Shown in pieces: positions 22,966 to 32,709 of a DNA stretch of 64,000 bases. The position numbers and the translations under genes were made by a program. The notes beneath the pieces are model-generated. The model was not told the origin of the DNA and searched no databases. It saw only the letters and a list, made by a program, of their open reading frames with translations. Source of the stretch: Lysobacter sp. Root916 (GTDB lineage: Bacteria; Pseudomonadota; Gammaproteobacteria; Xanthomonadales; Xanthomonadaceae); NCBI RefSeq assembly GCF_001429785.1, contig NZ_LMJF01000013.1:62001-126000 (forward strand), read 5' to 3'. Within the stretch, counting starts at the first letter, position 1. Every line of letters begins with the position of its first letter.

Positions 22966-25218
22966 TCAGTCCCAGGGATTAGCGCGCTGGTCGTCGATCG
23001 CGATCCAGACGCGGGTGCCCACGGGCAGCGTGCCGTAAGCCCAGAACGACCAGCCGGTGGGATAGGCCAGACCGGGGCCGTAGCGGCCATCGTGGAACTC
23101 CGCCATCCGCCATCCGGCACCGAACGCGGATGCGCACATGGCATTGGCCGTCGCGCGGCTGCTGAGCTGGGTTCCGGAGACCGGCGGCGTCGCGGCGATT
23201 CGTCCGCGTGCCCAGCCGCTGGAGTAGCTCAGCGACAAGCCGCCCGGCATCGCGCTGCCGTCGACGGCGATGCACAGCAGCGGCAGCGTCGCCGAGGCCG
23301 GCGTGTCGCCATCGTAGGGATTGCTGTTGGGATGCACGCCGACGTGATTCAGATTGCCGCTTTGCGTACCCACGCTCCAGGTGAGACCGGCATGCGTGGC
23401 GCTGCCGCCGGCCGATCCGACGAACAGCAGGCGGTTCGCCGAACCCGGCCCCGGGTTGCCGACAACGCCCGGGGTCGCCGAGTTCTGCAGCGCGTTGCGG
23501 ACCTCGGCCGGACTGGCCCAGGGGTGATCGTGCAGATAGAGCGCGGCCGCGCCGGCGACCATGGGGGCAGAGTAGGACGTGCCGCTGCCGTATCGGTAGC
23601 CGTTGTCGCTGCCCAGATCGGCCAGCAGCAGGCTTACGCCCGGAGCGAACATATCCACTTTGCCGTAGTTGCCGAAGCTCGCGCGCATATCGCTGTAATC
23701 GGTGGAGCTGACCGAAATCGCTTCGGGCGCACGCGCGGGCGTGGAGCGGTTGGCGTTCTTGTTTTCGTTGCCGGCCGACACCACCACGGTCACGCCCGCC
23801 TGCACGGCGCGTCGCACCGCGCGGTCCTGCGGCGTCCGCCAGTTGAACCAGCGCCGCCAGAAACCGGGCGACGAGCCGTAACTGACATTGGCCACCGCCG
23901 GCTTGACATGATGCCGCGCGACCCAGTCCAGGCCGGCGACGATGGTCGAGGTGGTGAGCGACGTCAGCGGGTTGTAAGCGGTGCCGCCGCAGCCGGCGAT
24001 GCGTATCGAGATCAGATTGGCGCCCGGCGCCACGCCCACGGTGCTGCCGCCGGCGGCGCTGGCGACCGAGGTACCGTGGCCGTTGCAATCGTCGCGCGAA
24101 CCCAGGAAGCGGATGAAGTCGGCCTGCTGGCTGGCGCGTCCGCCGAACTGCTCGTGCGAGCGACGGAAGCCGGTGTCGAGCACGTAGATGTTCACCCCCG
24201 AGCCGTCGTTACCGGGCAGGTAGCTGTTGTTGTAAGGGCGGTAACGCTGGTCGATGCGATCGCGATGCCAATACTCGGCCGGCTCGCCGTAGGTGTCCTG
24301 TTCGACCGACTCCACGCGGCTATCGGCGCTCATCGCCAGGGCCTGGGACTGACTGCCGGTGAACGAGAACCCCTGTACCGACGGGAACACGTTGATGACC
24401 GTGCCGCCGTAGCTGCTGAGCAGCGCCTGCGAGAGCGGCTCGACATCGGCCTCGGGCGTCTCCTCGCTGAACATCACCACGTACTGGTCCGGCACCGGCG
24501 CCTCGGACGGCATGAACTTGGGCACCTGCACGGCCGGGATCTCGCCGGCCGAGTTCCACGGGTTGGCCGGCTGATCGTCGATCGCGGTCCAAAAGCGCGC
24601 GCCGGCGGGCAAATTGCCGTCGGCCCAATAGGTCCAACCGCCGCGGTACTCGAAGTAAGGGCCATAGCGGCCGTCGTGGAATTCGGCCATCCGCCAACCG
24701 GGATCGAAGGTATCGGCGCAGATTTCGTCGCCGCGCTCTCGCGATATCAGCGCCACGCCGTGGATGGACGGCGTCAGACGCACCTCGCCTTGCAACCAAC
24801 CTTCGGAAAAGCTGTATGCGTTGCCGGGCGGGGGATCGTCAGGGGGCAGCGGAAGTTCGTAGATGGGCGTGCCGGGCGCACCGGGGTCGCCCGGCTCGCT
24901 CACCATCTGCGCTTGCCGGTAGTCGTAGGCCGTTGCGTTGAACGAGCCGCGACCATCGATGTAAGCGCACAGTATCGGCAACTCGGTATCGATCTGAGTG
25001 TCGCCCGCGTACGCGTTCGACAAGGCGTCCGCGCCCACGCGCACCTGGCCACCGTTCTGCGCGAGCACCGTCCAGGTCATCGCCTTCCTGAAAGTCTCTT
25101 GCGCACTGGCCGTGCCCGCCGCCGCCAGCGCGACGAGTAAAACGCTAGCTCGCCATCCCAAGCCGAGGCGCTTCCTGCACCGGCGGGCGATGGATGGATG
25201 GATGGAATTCGGATTCAT
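22966..25218 (-). CDS. Secreted S8 subtilisin-like protease flanked by duplicated accessory domain
   Basis: A 750-residue preproprotein. Signal peptide: residues 1-39. An accessory domain (about 41-222) is followed by an I9-type propeptide (about 243-312) and a proteinase K-like catalytic domain (about 320-600) with Asp348 (VLDTG), His381 (NGHGT), oxyanion Asn483 (SAGNEN) and Ser548 (GTSYSAP), all present. A second copy of the accessory domain fills 607-750. Both copies contain GWRMAEFHDGRYGP (174-187; 702-715) and a closing D-D-Q-x-A-N-P-W. Extracellular protein degradation is the likely role, typical of lytic bacteria. A GGAGG site precedes the ATG at 25218. The gene is divergent from the ilv operon. 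Confidence 0.9.
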   Translation of the reverse strand: MNPNSIHPSIARRCRKRLGLGWRASVLLVALAAAGTASAQETFRKAMTWTVLAQNGGQVRVGADALSNAYAGDTQIDTELPILCAYIDGRGSFNATAYDYRQAQMVSEPGDPGAPGTPIYELPLPPDDPPPGNAYSFSEGWLQGEVRLTPSIHGVALISRERGDEICADTFDPGWRMAEFHDGRYGPYFEYRGGWTYWADGNLPAGARFWTAIDDQPANPWNSAGEIPAVQVPKFMPSEAPVPDQYVVMFSEETPEADVEPLSQALLSSYGGTVINVFPSVQGFSFTGSQSQALAMSADSRVESVEQDTYGEPAEYWHRDRIDQRYRPYNNSYLPGNDGSGVNIYVLDTGFRRSHEQFGGRASQQADFIRFLGSRDDCNGHGTSVASAAGGSTVGVAPGANLISIRIAGCGGTAYNPLTSLTTSTIVAGLDWVARHHVKPAVANVSYGSSPGFWRRWFNWRTPQDRAVRRAVQAGVTVVVSAGNENKNANRSTPARAPEAISVSSTDYSDMRASFGNYGKVDMFAPGVSLLLADLGSDNGYRYGSGTSYSAPMVAGAAALYLHDHPWASPAEVRNALQNSATPGVVGNPGPGSANRLLFVGSAGGSATHAGLTWSVGTQSGNLNHVGVHPNSNPYDGDTPASATLPLLCIAVDGSAMPGGLSLSYSSGWARGRIAATPPVSGTQLSSRATANAMCASAFGAGWRMAEFHDGRYGPGLAYPTGWSFWAYGTLPVGTRVWIAIDDQRANPWD

Positions 25219-25532
25219 GCTGTGTCCTCCCTGGACAGCGCGGCGCGGCGCGAGATGCGTATCGGTCGTGCGCACGACAGGCACCTTGCCCAGCGTCCCT
25301 GCAGGCGCAGTCCGCATCGGACCCGATGCGGACCTAAGGATGGTGCGCCGATGCAGACGTGGATTCAGGCCGCCGCCGGCCACGGCGTAGCGTCGAGTGC
25401 GACGGCCATCTCAGATCCGATCAGGGGCCCCGCCTGAATCGCAGCGCCCGGCCTCGAGCGCCTTATGACGGTTTCGCATGAAACCTAAAAAACGGTTGAC
25501 AAGGTGCGAATCGACATGCTTTTCTCGTCCTC
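25219..25532. other. Divergent intergenic region before the ilv-leu operon
   Basis: About 310 bases separate the protease start from the leader peptide of the branched-chain operon. Short GATG tandem copies near 25191-25204 lie just inside the protease gene. The only clear promoter element is TTGACA at 25496-25501, serving the operon. Confidence 0.45.
25496..25524 (+). promoter_or_regulatory. Probable promoter of the ilv-leu operon
   Basis: A consensus -35 hexamer TTGACA lies at 25496-25501. The -10 is poorly conserved: CTTTTC at the standard 17-base spacing (25519-25524), or CATGCT at 25515-25520 with a short spacer. Either would start transcription near 25527-25531, just before the leader ATG at 25533, so the leader mRNA may have almost no 5-prime untranslated sequence. 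Confidence 0.45.
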
Positions 25533-25697
25533 ATGACGCAGCGCAACAACCACTCGCAGACGACTTCGCTCAAGGCCGCCACGGCCTCGAACGACGCCGC
25601 GCGCGTTTCGCTGCGTCTCGCACCCGCGATCGCCACGATTATTCTCGTCCTCGTACTTATTACCTCGCTTACCAGCGCGGGAGTCGGGTTCGTGTAG
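25533..25697 (+). CDS. Branched-chain leader peptide (attenuation control of the ilv-leu operon)
   Basis: A 54-residue frame, ATG 25533 to TAG 25697. Residues 36-43 are eight consecutive branched-chain residues, IILVLVLI, with more Ile and Leu at 33 and 46. Several of these codons (ATT, CTT, GTA) are rare in this GC-rich sequence, as expected for control codons that stall a ribosome when charged tRNA is scarce. A strong intrinsic terminator follows 34 bases after the stop and ilvD follows that. This is the architecture of ilv attenuators in enteric bacteria. There is no clear Shine-Dalgarno sequence. The peptide itself probably has no further function, although its C-terminal half is hydrophobic. 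Confidence 0.85.
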   Translation: MTQRNNHSQTTSLKAATASNDAARVSLRLAPAIATIILVLVLITSLTSAGVGFV

Positions 25698-25713
25698 CAA
25701 AACCACACAACCC
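25686..25713 (+). promoter_or_regulatory. Hairpin upstream of the attenuator, possible alternative structure
   Basis: GGGTTCGTGT (25686-25695) can pair with ACACAACCC (25705-25713), with one bulged base. The left arm overlaps the end of the leader peptide, so a ribosome finishing or stalling in the leader would change whether it forms. This is a candidate part of the antiterminator/terminator switch; the full alternative fold was not computed. Confidence 0.45.
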
Positions 25714-25730
25714 AAGGTCGAAAGAACCTG

Positions 25731-25760
25731 AACCCCGCGCCCAAAAGGCGCGGGGTTTTT
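25731..25760 (+). terminator. Attenuator terminator of the ilv-leu operon
   Basis: The stem CCCCGCGCC (25733-25741) pairs with GGCGCGGGG (25747-25755) around a five-base CAAAA loop and is followed directly by TTTTT (25756-25760). It lies between the leader peptide and ilvD, so it would stop transcription before the operon unless the leader ribosome stalls. Confidence 0.88.
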
Positions 25761-25813
25761 CGTTTCTGAGGCCTCGGGTTCCTTGTCGACCACGACTGCA
25801 GGAACGTTTTTCC

Positions 25814-27547
25814 GTGAGAAGCAACGCCATCAAGCAAGGCCCGGCCCGAGCCCCCGCACGCGCGATGCTGCGCGCGACCGGTCTCGACGACGCGGCCATC
25901 GCCAGACCGCTGGTCGCCGTGGTCCACACCTGGTCCGACGTTTCGCCTTGCAACATCACCCTGCGCGATCTGGCCCAGCACGTGCGCCGCGGCGTGGTCG
26001 ACAACGGCGGCACGCCGATCGAGTTCAACACCATCGCCGTCACCGACGGCATCGCCATGGGCACCGACGGCATGCGCGCCTCGCTGGCCTCGCGCGAAAC
26101 CATCGCCGACTCGATCGAACTGGCGGTGTCCGGGCATTGCCTGGACGCGATGGTGCTGCTGGTGGGCTGCGACAAGACCATTCCGGCCGCGGCGATGGCG
26201 GCGGCGCGCCTGGATATCCCGACCGTGATCCTCTATGGCGGCACCATCATGCCGGGCCACTGCCCGTCCAAGCGGGGCGCGGCCGACGACAAGCCGCTGA
26301 CCGTGCAGGACGTGTTCGAAGCCGTCGGCGCGCATTCGGCCGGCCGCATCGACGACGCCGAGCTGCACCGTATCGAGTCGCACGCCTGCCCGGGCGCCGG
26401 CGCCTGCGGCGGCCAGTTCACCGCCAACACCATGGCCATGGTGCTGACCTTCCTGGGCCTGTCGCCGCTGGGCTTGAACGACATCCCGGCGATCCATGCC
26501 GACAAGGCCGAGGCCGCGCGCAACTGCGGCGAGCTGGTCATGCAGCAACTGCGTAAAGGCGGACCGAGACCGCGCGCGCTCCTCTCTCCCTCCGCGCTGC
26601 GCAATGCCGCGCGCGCGGTCTCGGCCACCGCCGGCTCCACCAATGCCGCGCTGCACCTGCTGGCGATCGCGCACGAAGCCGGCGTGCCCTTCGACCTGGA
26701 GGAATTCGAAGCCGCCGCGCATACGCCGGTGATCGCCGACCTGAAACCGGGCGGTCGCTACACCGCCGCGGAGATGTACGAATTCGGCGGAGCGGCACTG
26801 GTGGCGCGCGAACTCAAAGCGGCCGGCTTGATCGAGGATATTCCGACGGTCACCGGCCGTTCCTTTTTCCAGGAGCTGGCCGACGCCTGCATGGCCGACC
26901 AGCAGGACGTGGTGCGCCCGGTGTCCGACCCGATCAAGCCGCGCGGCGGCTACTCGGTGCTGTACGGCGACCTAGCGCCGGAAGGCTGCATCCTCAAGCT
27001 GGCCGGTCACGGCCGCGAGCATTTCGAAGGCCCGGCGCGGGTGTTCGACTCGGAAGAGGATGCGTTCGCTGCCGTGCAGTCGCGCCGAATCCAGGCCGGC
27101 GACGTGGTGGTGATCCGCTTCGAAGGCCCGGCCGGCGGCCCCGGCATGCGCGAAATGCTGGCGGTGACCGCGGCCCTGGTCGGACAGGGCCTGAGCAACG
27201 ACGTCGCCCTGATCACCGACGGCCGCTTCAGCGGCGCCACCCACGGCTTCATGGTCGGACACATCTCGCCGGAAGCCGCGCACGGCGGCCCGATCGCGCG
27301 TCTGCGCGAAGGCGACCGCGTGAGCATCGACGTGCGCACGCGCCGCTTGAACGTCGCCGCCGATTTGACCGCACGCGAGCCCGCGCGCATCGCCCCGCGC
27401 GTGACCACCGGCGTGCTCGCCAAGTACGCGCTGCTGGTCGGCTCGGCCTCGCAAGGCGCGGTCACCGCGCCCGGTCCGCTGCAGTCGCCGCCGCCGCGAA
27501 CGATCCCAGCCGCTCTGGTCGAACACGCCAGCACCGAAACCGCTTGA
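25814..27547 (+). CDS. ilvD: Dihydroxy-acid dehydratase
   Basis: A 577-residue cytoplasmic iron-sulfur enzyme. It dehydrates 2,3-dihydroxy-isovalerate and 2,3-dihydroxy-3-methylvalerate to the 2-keto acids for valine and isoleucine. Conserved cysteines appear in SPCN (46), VGCDKT (119) and CPGAGACGG (192 and 198), and the family signature [21 protein letters not shown] is near residue 475. The GTG at 25814 is chosen because MRSNAIKQG is the usual family start; an AGGA site lies about ten bases upstream. Its length fits the shorter IlvD forms. It is the first structural gene after the attenuator, and ilvC follows 53 bases later. Confidence 0.95.
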   Translation: MRSNAIKQGPARAPARAMLRATGLDDAAIARPLVAVVHTWSDVSPCNITLRDLAQHVRRGVVDNGGTPIEFNTIAVTDGIAMGTDGMRASLASRETIADSIELAVSGHCLDAMVLLVGCDKTIPAAAMAAARLDIPTVILYGGTIMPGHCPSKRGAADDKPLTVQDVFEAVGAHSAGRIDDAELHRIESHACPGAGACGGQFTANTMAMVLTFLGLSPLGLNDIPAIHADKAEAARNCGELVMQQLRKGGPRPRALLSPSALRNAARAVSATAGSTNAALHLLAIAHEAGVPFDLEEFEAAAHTPVIADLKPGGRYTAAEMYEFGGAALVARELKAAGLIEDIPTVTGRSFFQELADACMADQQDVVRPVSDPIKPRGGYSVLYGDLAPEGCILKLAGHGREHFEGPARVFDSEEDAFAAVQSRRIQAGDVVVIRFEGPAGGPGMREMLAVTAALVGQGLSNDVALITDGRFSGATHGFMVGHISPEAAHGGPIARLREGDRVSIDVRTRRLNVAADLTAREPARIAPRVTTGVLAKYALLVGSASQGAVTAPGPLQSPPPRTIPAALVEHASTETA

Positions 27548-27600
27548 CCCCACTCGCTCCTCACTCCCCTCCGCTCACTCCTCGCTCAGAGATCACAGAC

Positions 27601-28632
27601 ATGACCGCTACGACCTTCCGCCCCAAGATCGCCATCGTCGGCTACGGCAGCCAGGGCCGCGCCCACGCGCTCAACCTGCGCGACTCCGGCTTCGACGTCA
27701 CCGTCGGTCTGCGCCCGGGTGGCCCGACCGAGCTCAAGGCCAAGGCCGACGGCTTCACCGTCAAGTCGCCCGCCGAGGCGGTGGCCGGCGCCGAGCTGGT
27801 CGCCGTGCTCACGCCGGACATGGTCCAGGCACAGCTCTATCGCGACGTGATCGAACCCAACATCGCCCAGGGCGCGTGCCTGCTGTTCGCGCACGGTTTC
27901 AACGTCCACTACGCCCAGATCGCGCCGCGCGCGGACCTCGACGTCGTACTCGTGGCGCCCAAGGGCCCGGGCGCGCTGGTGCGTCGCGAATACGAAATCG
28001 GCCGCGGCGTGCCCAGCGTCTACGCCGTGCATCAGGACACCAGCGGCCGCGCCGAGGAGTTCGCGCTGACCTACTGCGCCGGCATCGGCGGCGCGCGCCA
28101 GAACGCGATCAAGACCACGTTCAAGGAAGAGACCGAGACCGATCTGTTCGGCGAGCAGGCCGTGCTCTGCGGCGGCGCGACCAAGCTGGTCCAAGCCGGC
28201 TGGGAAACCCTGGTCGAAGCCGGCTACCAGCCGGAAGTCGCCTACTACGAATGCCTGCACGAGCTGAAGCTGATCGTCGATCTGTTCTACGAAGGCGGCG
28301 TGACCCGCATGCACGAGTTCATCAGCGAAACCGCGCAGTACGGTGCGCTCACCCGCGGGCCCTACGTGGTCGACGAGGACACCCGAGCGCAGATGCGCCG
28401 CGTGCTCAAGGAAATCCAGGACGGCACCTTCGCCCGCCAATGGATCGCCGAGTACGCCTCCGGCAACGCCAACTACAAGGCGCTCAAGCAGGCCGATCTG
28501 GATCACCCGATCGAAGCGGTCGGCAAGAAGCTGCGCGCCAACATGAAGTGGCTGGACACCGCGCCGAAAGCGCAGCCGGCCGCTCCCGCCCCCGCCGCCA
28601 CGCGCGGCGAACGACAGGAAGAGGCTGCGTGA
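27601..28632 (+). CDS. ilvC: Ketol-acid reductoisomerase (class I)
   Basis: A 343-residue enzyme that isomerises and reduces 2-acetolactate or 2-aceto-2-hydroxybutyrate with NADPH and magnesium. The N-terminal Rossmann domain has GYGSQG at 14-19. The knotted C-terminal domain contains the metal-binding segment [19 protein letters not shown] and [14 protein letters not shown]. The length of about 340 residues and single C-terminal domain mark the short class I form. The last 25 residues are Ala/Pro-rich and beyond the fold. The stop codon overlaps the ATG of ilvG by one base (TGATG), so the two are translationally coupled. Confidence 0.95.
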   Translation: MTATTFRPKIAIVGYGSQGRAHALNLRDSGFDVTVGLRPGGPTELKAKADGFTVKSPAEAVAGAELVAVLTPDMVQAQLYRDVIEPNIAQGACLLFAHGFNVHYAQIAPRADLDVVLVAPKGPGALVRREYEIGRGVPSVYAVHQDTSGRAEEFALTYCAGIGGARQNAIKTTFKEETETDLFGEQAVLCGGATKLVQAGWETLVEAGYQPEVAYYECLHELKLIVDLFYEGGVTRMHEFISETAQYGALTRGPYVVDEDTRAQMRRVLKEIQDGTFARQWIAEYASGNANYKALKQADLDHPIEAVGKKLRANMKWLDTAPKAQPAAPAPAATRGERQEEAA

Positions 28633-30380
28633 TGAACGGTGCCCGCTGGCTGGCGCAAGCGCTGGCCGCAGAAGGCGTGGACACGCTGTTCGGTTATCCG
28701 GGCGGCACCATCATGCCTTTCTACGACGCCCTGCACGGGTCGGACCTCAAGCATGTGCTGGTCCGCCACGAGCAAGGCGCCGCTTTCGCTGCCAACGGCT
28801 ATGCCCGTGCCAGCGGGCGAGTCGGCGTATGCGTGGCGACCTCCGGTCCCGGCGCATCCAACCTGGTCACCGGCATCGCCGACGCGATGCTGGATTCGGT
28901 GCCGATGGTCGCGATCACCGGCCAGGTCGCGACGTCCCTGATGGGTACCGACGCATTTCAGGAACTGGACGTGTTCGGCATGACCCTGCCCATCGTCAAG
29001 CACAGCTTCCTGGTGCGCAGCGTCGACGATCTGCCGCGCATGGTCGGCGAGGCCTTCCGCCTGGCGCGCTCCGGGCGACCGGGCCCGGTGCTGATCGATC
29101 TGCCCAAGGACGTGCAGAACGCCGACGCCGCGCATCTGCCCGCTCACCTGCCGCTGCCCACCGATGCGCTGCCGAGCGCACCGGACGCGGCCTATCACGA
29201 GGCCGCGGCGCTGATCGCGCATGCGCGCAAGCCGCTGGTCTACGGCGGCGGCGGCATCGCCCTGGGCGACGCGGTGCGCGCATTCCGCGACTTCGTCGAA
29301 GGCAGCCAGATCCCGGCCGTGCTGACGCTGAAGGGACTGGGCGCGCTGCCGGCCGAGCACCTGTTGAACCTGGGCATGCTGGGCATGCACGGCAACCGCG
29401 CCGCCAATCTGTCGGTGCAGGAATGCGATCTGCTGATCGTGGTCGGCGCGCGCTTCGACGATCGCGCCACCGGCAAACTGGCCGAGTTCGCGCCGAACGC
29501 GCGTGTGGTCCATCTGGACCTGGACCCGGCCGAGATCGGCAAGCTGCGCCACGCCGATGCCGCGGTCAACGGCGATCTGCGCCGTTCGCTGGAAGCGCTG
29601 ACGCCGGCCTGCACCGCCCAGACCCAGGGCCGCAACGGCGGCGCACGGCGCGCCTGGCGCGACACCTGCCTGCAACGCAAACGCGATTGCGCCCCGCGCT
29701 ACGACGCGCCCGGCGAGACCGTGTACGCACCGGCGCTGCTGCGGCGCCTGTCCGACCTGGCCCCCGACGCGGTGGTGACCTGCGACGTCGGCCAGCACCA
29801 GATGTGGGTGGCCCAGCACTGGCGCTTCGACGATCCGCGCAAGCACCTGACCAGCGGCGCGCTGGGCGCGATGGGCTTCGGCCTGCCGGCCGCGATCGGC
29901 GCGCAGATGCAGGACCCGTCGGCGCGCGTGATCTGCGTGAGCGGCGACGGCTCGTTCCTGATGAACGTGCAGGAGCTGGCCACCGTCGCGCGCTATCGCC
30001 TGCCGGTGAAGATCGTGCTGCTCGACAACCAGGCCCTGGGCATGGTGCGGCAATGGCAGGAGCTGTTCTTCGAACGCCGCTATTCCGAGATCGACCTGTC
30101 CGACAACCCGGACTTCTGCGCGATCGCCGCGGCCTTCGGCGTGGCCTCGTTCCATGTCGAACGCGCCGATGCGGTCGAGGACGCGCTGGCCGCGATGCTG
30201 GCCTGCGAGGGCCCGGCGCTGCTGCATGTGGCGATCGATCAGGAAGCCAACGTCTGGCCGCTGGTGCCGCCCAACCGCAGCAATGCCGAAATGCTGGACC
30301 CCGAGGCCGACGCGATCGCGGCGGCCGCCTCTCCCACCCCCGCCACCGACAAGGAGGATGCCCATGCGATACCAGCTTGA
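28632..30380 (+). CDS. ilvG: Acetolactate synthase, large (catalytic) subunit
   Basis: A 582-residue thiamine diphosphate enzyme that joins two pyruvates, or pyruvate and 2-ketobutyrate, in the first common step of valine/leucine or isoleucine synthesis. The catalytic glutamate is E47 in VRHEQGAAFAANGYAR. The central FAD domain and the C-terminal ThDP motif GDGSFLMNVQEL ... LDNQALGMV are present. The start overlaps the ilvC stop, and the end overlaps ilvM by 17 bases. Pairing with a short ACT-domain subunit of IlvM size fits the IlvG type; naming it ilvB would also be reasonable. Confidence 0.94.
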   Translation: MNGARWLAQALAAEGVDTLFGYPGGTIMPFYDALHGSDLKHVLVRHEQGAAFAANGYARASGRVGVCVATSGPGASNLVTGIADAMLDSVPMVAITGQVATSLMGTDAFQELDVFGMTLPIVKHSFLVRSVDDLPRMVGEAFRLARSGRPGPVLIDLPKDVQNADAAHLPAHLPLPTDALPSAPDAAYHEAAALIAHARKPLVYGGGGIALGDAVRAFRDFVEGSQIPAVLTLKGLGALPAEHLLNLGMLGMHGNRAANLSVQECDLLIVVGARFDDRATGKLAEFAPNARVVHLDLDPAEIGKLRHADAAVNGDLRRSLEALTPACTAQTQGRNGGARRAWRDTCLQRKRDCAPRYDAPGETVYAPALLRRLSDLAPDAVVTCDVGQHQMWVAQHWRFDDPRKHLTSGALGAMGFGLPAAIGAQMQDPSARVICVSGDGSFLMNVQELATVARYRLPVKIVLLDNQALGMVRQWQELFFERRYSEIDLSDNPDFCAIAAAFGVASFHVERADAVEDALAAMLACEGPALLHVAIDQEANVWPLVPPNRSNAEMLDPEADAIAAAASPTPATDKEDAHAIPA

Positions 30381-30600
30381 ACTGACCCTGCGCCAGGCCG
30401 AGGGCGCGCTGGCTCGCGTATTGGGCGCCGCCGAACGGCGCGGTTTCCGTCCCCTGTCGGTGGACGGCGAAGCGCAACCCGACGGCGATCGCTGGCACCT
30501 GCGCATGACGGTGGAAGGCGAACGCGCCGACACCGCCCTGCAGAGCCAGCTCGCCAAGCTCTACGACTGTCTTGCCGTCGAGGTGTCTCCATGTACTTGA
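30364..30600 (+). CDS. ilvM: Acetolactate synthase, small regulatory subunit (IlvM type)
   Basis: A 78-residue protein with one ACT-like beta-alpha-beta-beta-alpha-beta fold: MRYQLELTLRQAEGALARVL opens it, and RWHLRMTVEGERADTALQSQ continues. It is about half the size of IlvH/IlvN subunits and matches the IlvM class, which stabilises the catalytic subunit and tunes feedback inhibition. It overlaps the end of ilvG by 17 bases in another frame and overlaps the next start (ilvE, 30591) by ten bases, so translation of all three is probably coupled. An AAGGAGG site lies inside the end of ilvG. Confidence 0.88.
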   Translation: MRYQLELTLRQAEGALARVLGAAERRGFRPLSVDGEAQPDGDRWHLRMTVEGERADTALQSQLAKLYDCLAVEVSPCT

Positions 30601-31556
30601 GTGCGAATCCCTCGCAGAACCCCGCACATCCATGTGCGGACTCTCCAATGCTCTCCACCGCTCCGGCGAGCATCTCGCTGCGCCTGGACACGCAAACGCC
30701 GCTGATCTGGTTCGACGGCGAATTCGTCGCCGCCGATGCCCCGGAAGCGCCGCTGACCACCCATGCCATGCATTACGGCACCGCGGTGTTCGAAGGCATC
30801 CGCAGCTACGCCACCGCCGACGGCGGCGCGGCGGTGTTCCGCCTGCCCGAGCATATGCAGCGCATGCGCAAGGGCGCCGAGCTGTTCGGCATCGATTTCG
30901 ACGTCGAACGCGCCAGCGCCGCGACCGTGCAGACCCTGCGTGCGAACGGCCATCGCGACGCCTACATCCGCCCGCTGACCTGGATGGGCACCGGCACCAT
31001 CGGCCTGGACGTGGACCCGCTGAGCCAGCATCTGATGATCGCGACCATGGCCAAGGTGGTGCACCTGGGCGGCGCGCGCACGCGCCTGACGGTCTCGCCC
31101 TGGAAGCGCAACCCGGCTACTTCGCTGCCGGCGCTGAAGCTCAGCGGCGCCTACGTCAATTCGATCCTGGCCAAGCGCGAAGCCAAGCAACGCGGCTTCG
31201 ACGAAGCGCTGTTCACCGACGACAAGGGCTATGTGGTCGAGTGCACCGGCGCCAACGTGTTCATGGTCAAGAACGGCGCGATCACCTCGGTCGAGCACCG
31301 CGACGCGCTGCCGGGCATCACCCGCGACACCATGATCGCGCTGTCCGGTGCCGAGTCGCGCGAGGTCACTCTGCACGAACTGCTGGACGCCGACGAGGTC
31401 TTCGTCTGCGGCACCGCCGCCGAGGCCACCCCGATCGCGGTGCTGGACCGTCGCGAGTTCGGCGACAACCCGGTCACCCGCGAGCTGTCGGCGCAGTACG
31501 CGCGCGTGGTGCGCGGCGAAGACCCGCGCTACCGCGCGTGGCTGACGCCGGTCTGA
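30591..31556 (+). CDS. ilvE: Branched-chain amino acid aminotransferase
   Basis: A 321-residue class IV PLP enzyme that transfers amino groups between glutamate and the keto acids of valine, leucine and isoleucine. Family motifs include FEGIRSY, PLTWMGTGTIGLD, the segment holding the PLP lysine PALKLSGAYVNS, EALFTDDKGYVVE and the C-terminal TAAEATPIAVLD. Two starts are possible. The ATG at 30591 has a GAGGTG site and overlaps ilvM. The ATG at 30648 gives 302 residues, closer to the family start, but has no ribosome-binding site. The upstream start is preferred, with reservation. Its place between ilvM and ilvA is less common than a separate locus. Confidence 0.9.
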   Translation: MYLSANPSQNPAHPCADSPMLSTAPASISLRLDTQTPLIWFDGEFVAADAPEAPLTTHAMHYGTAVFEGIRSYATADGGAAVFRLPEHMQRMRKGAELFGIDFDVERASAATVQTLRANGHRDAYIRPLTWMGTGTIGLDVDPLSQHLMIATMAKVVHLGGARTRLTVSPWKRNPATSLPALKLSGAYVNSILAKREAKQRGFDEALFTDDKGYVVECTGANVFMVKNGAITSVEHRDALPGITRDTMIALSGAESREVTLHELLDADEVFVCGTAAEATPIAVLDRREFGDNPVTRELSAQYARVVRGEDPRYRAWLTPV

Positions 31557-31560
31557 GCGC

Positions 31561-32709
31561 ATGGACGGCGACGTAGCCAGCGCGGTACCCGTGAGCGCCG
31601 CCGACCTGCTAGCGGCGCAGGCGCGCCTGCGTCGCTACCTGGACCCGACGCCGTTGCATCACGCCGAACGCTTCGGCTGCTGGCTGAAGCTGGAAAACCT
31701 GCAGCGCACCGGCTCCTACAAGGTGCGCGGCGCGCTCAACGCGCTGCTGGCCGCGCGCGAACGCGGCGATCACCGCACCGTGATCGCCGCCTCCGCCGGC
31801 AATCATGCCCAAGGCCTGGCCTGGGCCGCGTACCGCCTGGGCGTCAACGCGATCACGGTGATGCCGCGCTGCGCGCCACAGACCAAGATCGCCGGCGTCG
31901 CCCACTGGGGCGCCACCGTGCGCCTGCACGGCGACAGCTACGACGAGGCCAAGGCCTTCGCGATCGAGCTGGCCGAGCAACACGATTACCGTTTGCTGTC
32001 GGCCTTCGACGACCCCGACGTGATCGCCGGCCAGGGCACGGTCGCGCTGGAGCTGGCCGCGTTCGCGCCCGACGTGCTGCTGGTGCCGATCGGCGGCGGC
32101 GGCCTGGCCGCCGGCGTGGCCCTGGCGCTGAAGTCGGAGCTGCTGTGCGGCAGCGCGGCCGCGCGCCGCGTGCGCGTGATCGGCGCCCAGGTCGAAGGCG
32201 TGGATTCGATGGCGCGCGCCCTGCGCGGCGACCGCCGCCTGATCGAACCGGCCGCCACCCTGGCCGACGGCGTGCGGGTCAAGGATCCGGGCCGTCTCAC
32301 CGAACGCGTGCTGAGCGCGCTGCTGGACGACGTGGTGATCGTGCGCGAAGCCGAATTGCGCGAGACGTTGGTGCGGCTGGCCTTGGAGGAACACATCATC
32401 GCCGAAGGCGCGGGCGCGCTCGCGCTGGCGGCCGGCCGCCGCATCGCCGGCAAGCGCAAATGCGCGGTGGTGTCCGGCGGCAACCTCGACGCCGGCGTGC
32501 TCGCGCAGCTGCTGTCGGAGGTGCGCCCGCGCGCACCGCGACGCCCGCGCCGACGCAGCCGCGAGGCGCCCGCACGCGAGGCGGCCGCCATCGAGAGCGA
32601 CATCTTCCGGCTGGCGCGACTTAGATCCGGGTCGTCGCCGCCCGCGCGCACGACCCACACGCCCTCCCTTGCCCCGCATTCCACTTTGATCGAGGACGTC
32701 CCCGCATGA
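31561..32709 (+). CDS. ilvA: Threonine dehydratase/deaminase, short form lacking ACT domain
   Basis: A 382-residue PLP fold-type II enzyme that deaminates threonine to 2-ketobutyrate, the isoleucine precursor. The Schiff-base lysine is K54 in [10 protein letters not shown], the phosphate-binding loop is GGGGLAAG near 178-185, and [13 protein letters not shown] binds substrate. The C-terminal regulatory ACT-like domain of the 514-residue biosynthetic enzyme is missing; instead there is an Arg/Pro/Ala-rich tail of about 65 residues. By length it resembles catabolic TdcB, but its position in the operon argues for a biosynthetic role without classical isoleucine inhibition. It starts four bases after ilvE, and its stop overlaps leuA (ATGA). 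Confidence 0.87.
   Translation: MDGDVASAVPVSAADLLAAQARLRRYLDPTPLHHAERFGCWLKLENLQRTGSYKVRGALNALLAARERGDHRTVIAASAGNHAQGLAWAAYRLGVNAITVMPRCAPQTKIAGVAHWGATVRLHGDSYDEAKAFAIELAEQHDYRLLSAFDDPDVIAGQGTVALELAAFAPDVLLVPIGGGGLAAGVALALKSELLCGSAAARRVRVIGAQVEGVDSMARALRGDRRLIEPAATLADGVRVKDPGRLTERVLSALLDDVVIVREAELRETLVRLALEEHIIAEGAGALALAAGRRIAGKRKCAVVSGGNLDAGVLAQLLSEVRPRAPRRPRRRSREAPAREAAAIESDIFRLARLRSGSSPPARTTHTPSLAPHSTLIEDVPA

Noticed and set aside
25516-25536. Six-residue frame ATG CTT TTC ... TGA overlapping the leader ATG (ATGA)
   Set aside because: Too short to support; the -35 at 25496 would place transcription start after this ATG. It remains possible only if a promoter lies further upstream.
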